From positions 1-31,429 of the forward strand of contig JBBQWN010000026.1 in the NCBI GenBank assembly GCA_038210595.1: a DNA stretch of 31,429 nt, written 5' to 3'. Position numbers and translations under genes: made by a program. Below are positions 26,297-31,429 of this stretch, one piece after another. Origin of the DNA: Glacieibacterium sp038210595. GTDB lineage: Bacteria; Pseudomonadota; Alphaproteobacteria; Sphingomonadales; Sphingomonadaceae. Under the pieces are notes generated by a model. That model searched no databases. It saw only the letters and a list, made by a program, of their open reading frames with translations, and had not been told where the DNA came from. Position 1 is the first letter of the stretch, and each line of letters opens with the position of its first letter.

Positions 26297-27199
26297 TCAG
26301 GCGGTGGCGTCTTCGGCAGGTGCCTCGGCGTGGCTGTCCGCGGCAACGGCGCCGGCGACCATCTCGTCGGGCAGTTCGGCGACCGCCTCGACCTCGTCAC
26401 CGACGGCTTCAGCCATCGTCGTCGGAGCGCTGGCCTCAGGCTCCGGCTCGGCCGCAAACGTCTCAGCCGGCGGCGCGTCCATCGCACCGATGTCGATGCC
26501 CTGGCTGGCCTGGCGGCCCGTGCGGGCGTCGATGACGGTGTCCGCAATGGCGTTGCAATACAGCAGGATGGCGCGGCTGGCGTCGTCGTTGCCCGGCACC
26601 GGGAAGGCGATGCCCGACGGATCGGTGTTGGTGTCGAGGATCGCGACGACCGGGATGCCGAGCACGTTGGCCTCCTTGATCGCGAGCTCCTCCTTGTTGA
26701 CGTCGATCACGAAGATCACGTCCGGCAGGCCGCCCATGTCGCGGATGCCGCCCAAGGACAGCTCGAACTTGTCGCGCTCACGGGTGAGCTTCAGGATTTC
26801 CTTCTTGGTCAGGCCGGTGGTGTCGCCCGAGAGCTGCTCCTCCATCTGCTTGAAGCGCTTGATCGAGCCGCTGATCGTCTTCCAGTTGGTCAGCATGCCG
26901 CCGAGCCAGCGATGGTTGACGTAGAATTGGCCGGAACGATTGGCGGCCTCCGCGATCGGCTCCTGCGCCTGGCGCTTGGTGCCGACGAACAGCACCTTGC
27001 CGCCCGCCTGTACGGTGGCGCGCACGAAGTCGAGCGCGCGGGCGAACAGCGGGACCGACTGCGACAGGTCGATGATGTGGACGCCGTTGCGGTCGCCGAA
27101 AATGTAAGGCTTCATCTTCGGGTTCCAGCGGTGCGTCTGGTGGCCGAAGTGGGCGCCTGCCTCAAGCAGTTGCGCCATCGAGACGACGGGAGTCGCCAT
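26297..27199 (-). CDS. rpsB: 30S ribosomal protein S2
   Basis: The 300-residue protein starts MATPVVSMAQLLEAGAHFGH and has RWNPKMKPYIFG, FVGTKRQAQ, NHRWLGGMLTNW and VNKEELAIKEA, all standard S2 motifs. The last 50 or so residues form an Ala/Glu-rich acidic tail absent from the E. coli protein; such extensions are frequent in alphaproteobacteria. The ATG at 27199 follows a GAAGGAAAAT ribosome binding site. It heads the long minus-strand translation and envelope operon. Confidence 0.96.
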   Translation of the reverse strand: MATPVVSMAQLLEAGAHFGHQTHRWNPKMKPYIFGDRNGVHIIDLSQSVPLFARALDFVRATVQAGGKVLFVGTKRQAQEPIAEAANRSGQFYVNHRWLGGMLTNWKTISGSIKRFKQMEEQLSGDTTGLTKKEILKLTRERDKFELSLGGIRDMGGLPDVIFVIDVNKEELAIKEANVLGIPVVAILDTNTDPSGIAFPVPGNDDASRAILLYCNAIADTVIDARTGRQASQGIDIGAMDAPPAETFAAEPEPEASAPTTMAEAVGDEVEAVAELPDEMVAGAVAADSHAEAPAEDATA

Positions 27200-27226
27200 A
27201 GGTATTTTCCTTCCGGTTGAGCCGCC

Positions 27227-27269
27227 GCAGGGAGTGGCCGCGAAACGCGGCACCGGATATGTCCCCTGC
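27227..27269 (-). promoter_or_regulatory. Two-tier hairpin in the rpsB leader (possible S2 autoregulatory element)
   Basis: An inner perfect stem GCCGCG/CGCGGC (27237-27242 and 27246-27251) is nested in an outer stem formed by 27227-27232 and 27264-27269 (GCAGGG/CCCTGC). The structure ends 28 nt before the rpsB start. Autogenous control of rpsB by S2 through its leader is established in gammaproteobacteria; its use here is inference. Confidence 0.4.
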
Positions 27270-27290
27270 GTGGGGTTTACGTGGACGGCG

Positions 27291-27319
27291 CGGTTAGCCG
27301 AGCCCGCCGTTTATAGCAA
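27291..27319 (-). promoter_or_regulatory. Possible rpsB promoter
   Basis: On the minus strand TTGCTA (27314-27319) and TAACCG (27291-27296) are 17 bp apart. An alternative -10, TATAAA (27310-27315), overlaps the same place but has no good -35. Either would give a leader of about 85-105 nt. Confidence 0.35.
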
Positions 27320-27398
27320 GGGGGCTTCATCGATGAGTCATGCGTTGGGCCTAACAGGCGGACGGGGGTTAGCGGGTCCGGCCTGCAAGGAGTATGAT

Positions 27399-28487
27399 AT
27401 GCGTAAGATGACCCTCGGTCTCGGCACCGCCATCCTGGTCGCCGCCTGCAGCGCCGCCGCCGCACCGCCGCCGTTCGTGGTCGCGACCGTCGCAACCGGG
27501 CTCGACAACCCCTGGGCGATGACCTTCCTGCCCGACGGCCGTGCCCTCATTACTGAAAAGACCGGCAAGATCCGCCTGCTGTCGCTGACGGGCACGCTGA
27601 GCGCCCCGCTCGCCGGCGTCCCCGCGGTTGCCTACGGCGGGCAAGGCGGCCTGCTCGACATCGAGATCGATCCGTTCTTCAAGCAGGATCGCTGGGTCTA
27701 TATCTCGTATTCGGAGCCGGCGGGCGGCGGCAACTCGGCGCTGGCGGTGGCGCGGGCCAAGTTCACCAACGACAGGTTCGGGCCGTTCACCGTCATCTGG
27801 CGCAACCAGCCGACGACCGGCGGGCAGTTCGGTGCGCGGCTGGCCTTCACGCGCAAGTACGAGCTGTTCGTCACCACCGGAGAGCGGCAGCAGTTCACGC
27901 CGGCGCAGAACACCGGCGGCACGCTCGGCAAGATCGTCCGGCTGAGTTTCGCCGGACTGCCCAAGACCGGCAATCCGTTCGAAAAGAATCCCGCCTACAA
28001 GCCCGAAATCTGGACGCTGGGCCATCGCAACCCCTACGGCCTCGCGTTCGACCCAGCGACCGGCTTGTTGTGGTCGCACGAGATGGGTCCGAAGGGTGGC
28101 GACGAACTCAACCTGATCGTCAAAGGCAAGAATTACGGCTGGCCCAACGTCTCGAATGGCAGCAACTACGACGGCACTGATATCCCGGACCATGCGCCGG
28201 GCGACGGCTTCGAGGCCCCGAAGCGCTGGTGGAACCCCTCGATCGCGCCCGCCGGCATGATCTTCTACACTGGTGACTTGTTTCCGGCCTGGAAGGGTCA
28301 TGTGCTGATGGGTGCCCTCGCGGGCCAGGCACTGTACAACGTTACGGTCGTCGGCCAGACGTCGCCGGCCGAAACCCACTACGACATGGGTACCCGCATC
28401 CGCGAGGTGCAGCAGGGCCCGGACGGCAGTGTCTATCTGCTTACGGACGGCGACGGAGCCAAGTTGTTGCGGCTGACACCGAACTGA
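27399..28487 (+). CDS. PQQ-dependent sugar (aldose) dehydrogenase, soluble-type, lipoprotein
   Basis: The 362-residue protein is a six-bladed beta-propeller of the YliI/Asd and glucose dehydrogenase-B family, oxidising aldoses with PQQ in the periplasm. Family motifs include LDNPWAMTFLPDGRALITEK, GGQGGLLDIEIDPFF, LGHRNPYGLAFDP and HEMGPKGGDELNLI; the HRNPYG region and downstream GRIREVQQGPDGSVYLLT-like end are diagnostic of the fold. The N-terminus (LGLGTAILVAAC) looks like a lipoprotein signal with Cys17 as the lipidated residue. An AAGGAG site lies 6 nt before the ATG at 27399. It is divergent from rpsB across about 200 bp and 20 bp upstream of the glutaminase gene. No PQQ synthesis genes are visible here. 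Confidence 0.9.
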   Translation: MRKMTLGLGTAILVAACSAAAAPPPFVVATVATGLDNPWAMTFLPDGRALITEKTGKIRLLSLTGTLSAPLAGVPAVAYGGQGGLLDIEIDPFFKQDRWVYISYSEPAGGGNSALAVARAKFTNDRFGPFTVIWRNQPTTGGQFGARLAFTRKYELFVTTGERQQFTPAQNTGGTLGKIVRLSFAGLPKTGNPFEKNPAYKPEIWTLGHRNPYGLAFDPATGLLWSHEMGPKGGDELNLIVKGKNYGWPNVSNGSNYDGTDIPDHAPGDGFEAPKRWWNPSIAPAGMIFYTGDLFPAWKGHVLMGALAGQALYNVTVVGQTSPAETHYDMGTRIREVQQGPDGSVYLLTDGDGAKLLRLTPN

Positions 28488-28507
28488 GCCGCTGCTAGGG
28501 TGCGGCG

Positions 28508-29437
28508 GTGCCAGATCTTGCCGCCGCCGTCACCCGAGTTGCCGCCGAAATGGCCGAGGTCGCCGACCGCGGCAAGGTCGCCGATTATATACCGGAGCTG
28601 GCAAAGCGCTCGACCGCGGACTTCGGCATTGCCGTCGTCACCTGCAGCGGCGACGAAGCGACCGCGGGCGACGCCGACGAGCCTTTCTCGATCCAGAGCA
28701 TCTCAAAGGTGTTCGCGCTGGCACTGGCGCTCGACGGCGATGCCGACGCGCTGTGGCGGCGCGTCGGTCGCGAGCCGTCGGGCAGCGCCTTCAACTCGAT
28801 CGTGCAACTCGAGGCCGAGCACGGGGTACCGCGCAACCCCTATATCAACGCCGGCGCGATCGTCGTCGCCGACATCCTTGCCGAGCGCCACGGCGCACAC
28901 GCCGTGCTCAACTTCGTCCGCGCCTGCGCGGGGGATCCGGCGATCGCCGTCGATCAAGCCGTGGCGGCGTCGGAGGCCGCGACCGGCTTCCGCAACGCGG
29001 CGCTCGCCAATTACATGAAGTCGTTCGGCAACCTGCGTTGCCCGGTGCCGGTCGCGCTCGCCGCCTATTTCGAGCAATGCTCGATCGCGATGTCGTGCCG
29101 CCAGCTCGCCCACGCCACCCGCTTCCTCGCTAATGCCGGGCTCGACCCCGCCACCGGCGCGCCGGTCGTGTCGAGCGAATCCGCCCGGCGGATCAACGCG
29201 CTGATGCTGACCTGCGGCCACTACGACGCCAGCGGCGAGTTCGCCTTCCAGGTCGGCCTGCCTGGCAAGAGCGGCGTCGGCGGCGGCATCATCGCGGTCG
29301 TCCCTGGCCGCGCCACCGTCGCCGTGTGGTCGCCGGGTCTTGGCCCGCGCGGCAATTCGGTGCTCGGCGCGACCGCACTCCAGCGACTGGCATCGGCGAT
29401 GCAGTGGAACGTCTTCAATCCTGATCCCTGCGGTTGA
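28508..29437 (+). CDS. glsA: Glutaminase
   Basis: The 309-residue serine-dependent beta-lactamase-fold enzyme converts glutamine to glutamate and ammonia. The catalytic Ser64-x-x-Lys67 is in FSIQSISKVF. Other family motifs are GSAFNSIVQLE, NPYINAGAI, YMKSFGNL and GLPGKSGVGGGI. The length is that of bacterial GlsA/YbaS. The start is a GTG at 28508, 20 bp after the sugar dehydrogenase stop, with GTGCGGCG as a weak ribosome site, so co-transcription is likely. Confidence 0.95.
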   Translation: MPDLAAAVTRVAAEMAEVADRGKVADYIPELAKRSTADFGIAVVTCSGDEATAGDADEPFSIQSISKVFALALALDGDADALWRRVGREPSGSAFNSIVQLEAEHGVPRNPYINAGAIVVADILAERHGAHAVLNFVRACAGDPAIAVDQAVAASEAATGFRNAALANYMKSFGNLRCPVPVALAAYFEQCSIAMSCRQLAHATRFLANAGLDPATGAPVVSSESARRINALMLTCGHYDASGEFAFQVGLPGKSGVGGGIIAVVPGRATVAVWSPGLGPRGNSVLGATALQRLASAMQWNVFNPDPCG

Positions 29438-29455
29438 TGCCCGGCGGTTCCAGCG

Positions 29456-29484
29456 TTGACTTGGGGGCAGCGCAAAGCTAACCC
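29456..29484 (+). promoter_or_regulatory. Predicted promoter of tRNA-Gln
   Basis: TTGACT (29456-29461) and TAACCC (29479-29484) are separated by exactly 17 bp and end 13 bp before the tRNA. The -35 is strong and the -10 weak, as is common in alphaproteobacteria. Confidence 0.55.
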
Positions 29485-29497
29485 CGCCCGCGCCCAC

Positions 29498-29571
29498 TGC
29501 CCTGTCGTCTAAAGGTAAGACAACGGACTCTGACTCCGTTAATCGAGGTTCGAATCCTCGCGGGGCATCCA
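29498..29571 (+). tRNA. tRNA-Gln (anticodon CTG)
   Basis: The acceptor arms TGCCCTG (29498-29504) and CGGGGCA (29561-29567) pair with one G-U wobble. The anticodon stem ACGGA/TCCGT encloses CTCTGAC, giving anticodon CTG. The T arm GAGGTTCGAATCCTC is intact and CCA is encoded at 29569-29571. Confidence 0.95.
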
Positions 29572-29580
29572 AGCGCGCAG

Positions 29581-30225
29581 CTATGCCAAGGCCCCAGTCG
29601 CCCCAGTCAGCCGGGCAACCCAGCGACGGTGCTCAACCGGATCGGCAAGGATTTCGAGCGCGGCTACGGTGCGCTGCAGCCTCGTCCACAGATCGACGGT
29701 GATCCGCCCTTCGAGAGCGCTGACCATCGCGCTGTAATAGGCGACGGTCTGCTCTAGGCTCTTTCCACCGAAGCGGTCCCAGACCGTCTTGCCGTCCGCG
29801 TCCGCGCCGAGCAGGTGATCGTTTAGGATCGCGCTGGCATTATGCAGCTTGTCGCACGCCGTGACGAAGGCCGCCCGGTCGCTCTTGGTCGCCACAGCGG
29901 CGATATAGGCGCGCTTGCGGTCTTCCCACGGCAGCTTGGCGTCGGCATCGTCGGTAACGCTGTCCGAGCATTGCATCACCGTGTCGGCGACGACATCGCC
30001 GAATTCCGAGCGGATCGCATCGAGCATCGTCAAGCCACCGCAGTCCTCGACGGCATCGTGCAACAGACCAGCGATGACGTTATCCTCGTCGCCGTTATGC
30101 TCGAGCGCCAAGCTTGCGACCCCGAGTAGATGCGAGAGGTAAGGCGCATCAACGCCCTTGCGCTTTTGGGTCGCATGTAGCCGTGCCGCCCACTCGAACC
30201 CTACCGTAAGTCTGTTTGAGTACAT
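29581..30225 (-). CDS. HD-domain phosphohydrolase, similar to small alarmone ((p)ppGpp) hydrolases
   Basis: The 214-residue protein has the RelA/SpoT-type HD hydrolase motifs: His32 in PYLSHLLGVA, His56-Asp57 in IAGLLHDAVEDCGG with Glu60-Asp61, and Asp125 in ACDKLHNA. FGDVVADTVMQCSD corresponds to the VTD region of SpoT. No synthetase, TGS or ACT domain is present, so it would be a stand-alone hydrolase (MESH1/SAH-like) if (p)ppGpp is the substrate. The metal site is complete. AAGGAG lies 8 nt before the ATG at 30225. A GCCGGG/CCCGGC hairpin lies just upstream. It converges on tRNA-Gln, 9 bp away, and diverges from phhA. Other nucleotide substrates are possible. Confidence 0.82.
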   Translation of the reverse strand: MYSNRLTVGFEWAARLHATQKRKGVDAPYLSHLLGVASLALEHNGDEDNVIAGLLHDAVEDCGGLTMLDAIRSEFGDVVADTVMQCSDSVTDDADAKLPWEDRKRAYIAAVATKSDRAAFVTACDKLHNASAILNDHLLGADADGKTVWDRFGGKSLEQTVAYYSAMVSALEGRITVDLWTRLQRTVAALEILADPVEHRRWVARLTGATGALA

Positions 30226-30239
30226 GCATGTCTCCTTGC

Positions 30240-30255
30240 GCCGGGACGGCCCGGC
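30240..30255. promoter_or_regulatory. Small hairpin upstream of the HD-domain gene
   Basis: GCCGGG and CCCGGC form a perfect 6-bp stem with loop ACGG. It lies 14 bp before the HD gene start, just upstream of its ribosome binding site, where it could influence translation. Confidence 0.3.
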
Positions 30256-30298
30256 ATTGCTTCCGGAAAACCGCTGCGACCACCCCGGCCACGGCGGT

Positions 30299-30314
30299 GC
30301 TTGGCTACCCAAGC
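30299..30314. promoter_or_regulatory. Small palindrome upstream of phhA
   Basis: GCTTGG and CCAAGC form a perfect 6-bp inverted repeat around CTAC, 26 bp before the phhA start. It could be an operator or a leader hairpin; nothing decides between them. Confidence 0.3.
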
Positions 30315-30340
30315 CGATGTCCATGCGTTAGCATGACATT

Positions 30341-31207
30341 ATGGCCGAAACGGACGAACTGCCCTCCTCCGGCGCCGCCGCCGACTGGACTGTGCCACAG
30401 AATTGGGCCGACTATACGACGGCAGAGCATGCGATATGGGACACGCTCTTCGCCCGCCAGACGGCGATGCTCAAGGACCGGGCCCACCCCGCCTTTCTCG
30501 CCGGCCTCGATGTGCTTCACCTGTCGAAGCCCGGCATCCCCGACTTCGACGAACTCTCGGAGCGGCTGCACAAGTTAACCGGCTGGACCGTCGTCGCCGT
30601 TCCCGGCCTGGTACCCGACGCGGTGTTCTACGAGCATCTCGCCAACCGCCGCTTCGTTGCTGGCAGCTTCATTCGCGGGGCCGACGAGCTCGACTATCTG
30701 GAGGCCCCCGACGTCTTTCACGACGTCTTCGGTCACGTACCATTACTCAGCCAGCCGGTGTTCGCTGACTATATGCAGGCCTATGGCCAGGGCGGACTGC
30801 GGTCCATTCAGTTCAACGCCATTCAGCGGCTGGCCCGCCTCTATTGGTACACGGTCGAGTTCGGTCTGATCCGGGACGCCGGTGACCTGAAACTCTACGG
30901 TGCCGGCATCGTCTCGAGCCACGGCGAGAGCCGGTTCGCGCTGGACGATCCGTCGCCCAACCGCATTGGCTTCGACCTCGACCGGGTAATGCGGACGCCG
31001 TACCGGATCGACGATTATCAACAGGGCTATTTCGTCATCGACAGCTTCGAGCAGTTGCTGCGCGCCACGCTCGACACCGACTTCGCGCCGCTCTACGCAG
31101 CGCTGGCAGGCCAGCCCGACCTCGACATCGCGGCACTTGCGCCCGGCGACAGGGTGATCACCCGCGGCACGCAGGCCTATGCGCGAGAGCGCGCGGCGGC
31201 GGCTTAA
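30341..31207 (+). CDS. phhA: Phenylalanine 4-hydroxylase
   Basis: The 288-residue non-haem iron enzyme converts phenylalanine to tyrosine with tetrahydropterin and O2. Iron ligands are His127 and His132 in VFHDVFGHVPLL and Glu173 in WYTVEFGL. GLIRDAGDLKLYGAGIVSS and the pterin-site LTGWTVVAVPGLVP are typical of the monomeric bacterial form, with no ACT regulatory domain. The ATG at 30341 has no visible ribosome binding site, so the start may be leaderless or slightly wrong. It is divergent from the HD hydrolase gene. Confidence 0.95.
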   Translation: MAETDELPSSGAAADWTVPQNWADYTTAEHAIWDTLFARQTAMLKDRAHPAFLAGLDVLHLSKPGIPDFDELSERLHKLTGWTVVAVPGLVPDAVFYEHLANRRFVAGSFIRGADELDYLEAPDVFHDVFGHVPLLSQPVFADYMQAYGQGGLRSIQFNAIQRLARLYWYTVEFGLIRDAGDLKLYGAGIVSSHGESRFALDDPSPNRIGFDLDRVMRTPYRIDDYQQGYFVIDSFEQLLRATLDTDFAPLYAALAGQPDLDIAALAPGDRVITRGTQAYARERAAAA

Positions 31208-31214
31208 TCAGGCG

Positions 31215-31243
31215 TTGCAAGGGCACAGGCGCACCCCTATACG
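31215..31243 (+). promoter_or_regulatory. Predicted promoter of the tRNA-Ala/tRNA-Pro pair
   Basis: TTGCAA (31215-31220) and TATACG (31238-31243) are separated by exactly 17 bp and end 19 bp before tRNA-Ala. Both hexamers are fair matches to the sigma-70 consensus. Confidence 0.6.
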
Positions 31244-31262
31244 GACCGCCTTCCGTCGATGT

Positions 31263-31338
31263 GGGGCAGTAGCTCAGATGGGAGAGCGCAGCAATCGCAC
31301 TGCTGAGGTCAGGGGTTCGATCCCCCTCTGCTCCACCA
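31263..31338 (+). tRNA. tRNA-Ala (anticodon CGC)
   Basis: Acceptor arms GGGGCAG (31263-31269) and CTGCTCC (31328-31334) pair, with one G-U. Anticodon stem CAGCA/TGCTG encloses ATCGCAC, giving anticodon CGC. The T arm AGGGGTTCGATCCCCCT is intact, and CCA is encoded at 31336-31338. Confidence 0.95.
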
Positions 31339-31352
31339 ATCGCGGGCTCCGT

Positions 31353-31429
31353 CGGGGAGTGGCGCAGCCTGGTAGCGCGTCTGCTTTGGGAGCAGAGGGT
31401 CGCAGGTTCAAATCCTGTCTCCCCGACCA
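31353..31429 (+). tRNA. tRNA-Pro (anticodon TGG)
   Basis: Acceptor arms CGGGGAG and CTCCCCG pair fully. The anticodon stem TCTGC/GCAGA encloses TTTGGGA, giving anticodon TGG. CCA is encoded, ending at the last base of the window. It lies 14 bp after tRNA-Ala and is probably co-transcribed with it. Confidence 0.95.

Noticed and set aside
29401..29571. Functional link between glutaminase and the adjacent tRNA-Gln
   Set aside because: The tRNA has its own promoter, and tRNA genes neighbour unrelated genes by chance. Nothing in the sequence joins them.

Overview
The window is a high-GC alphaproteobacterial chromosome segment, most likely from the Sphingomonadales. The evidence is the core gene order (rpsB-tsf-pyrH-frr-uppS-cdsA-dxr-rseP-bamA-skp-fabZ), the tRNA types, and the absence of lpxD/lpxA/lpxB around skp-fabZ. 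That absence fits the sphingomonad outer membrane, which is built with glycosphingolipid instead of LPS. Genes are tightly packed with many 1-4 nt overlaps. No gap exceeds 300 bases; the largest is about 200 bp, between rpsB and the divergent PQQ sugar dehydrogenase gene.

Region 1 (1-1402) is the edge of a mobile region. The left end of an IS21-family element, with its istA gene leaving the window to the left, abuts a serine recombinase gene that has lost its N-terminal catalytic half. The recombinase frame then reads antisense through a tRNA-Leu(CAA) gene, which marks the tRNA 3' end as the probable island attachment site.

Region 2 (1399-9427) holds housekeeping genes: an RluB-type pseudouridine synthase, rsmD, a DUF1275 membrane protein (minus strand), a UvrD/PcrA helicase, a 78-aa unknown protein, an MFS transporter, a cysK-type cysteine synthase, and a convergent metallophosphoesterase.

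Region 3 (8501-15266, minus strand) looks like one fatty-acid oxidation operon: merR regulator, acyl-CoA dehydrogenase, fadA thiolase, fadJ bifunctional enzyme, and possibly the metallophosphoesterase. A 16-bp palindrome sits exactly in the -35/-10 spacer of the merR promoter, the usual MerR-family arrangement, which suggests autoregulation of the whole operon. A 39-bp inverted repeat lies between fadA and fadJ.

Region 4 (15270-27319, minus strand) begins downstream with a Tat-exported Asp-box beta-propeller protein. It is preceded by the long translation and envelope operon from rpsB to fabZ, covering ribosomal protein S2, EF-Ts, UMP kinase, RRF, undecaprenyl-PP synthase, CDP-DAG synthase, DXP reductoisomerase, the RseP protease, BamA, Skp and FabZ. 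Hairpins lie in the rpsB leader, between rpsB and tsf, and between tsf and pyrH.

Region 5 (27399-31429) holds a PQQ-dependent sugar dehydrogenase lipoprotein, a glutaminase, tRNA-Gln(CTG), an HD-domain protein resembling small alarmone hydrolases (minus strand), phenylalanine 4-hydroxylase, and the tandem pair tRNA-Ala(CGC) and tRNA-Pro(TGG), the last ending at the window edge.

Most of the window is ordinary core genome. I found no clear new multi-gene system. The points most worth a second look are the tRNA-antisense recombinase junction, the MerR-controlled beta-oxidation operon, the skp-fabZ adjacency without lpx genes, and several structured intergenic elements.
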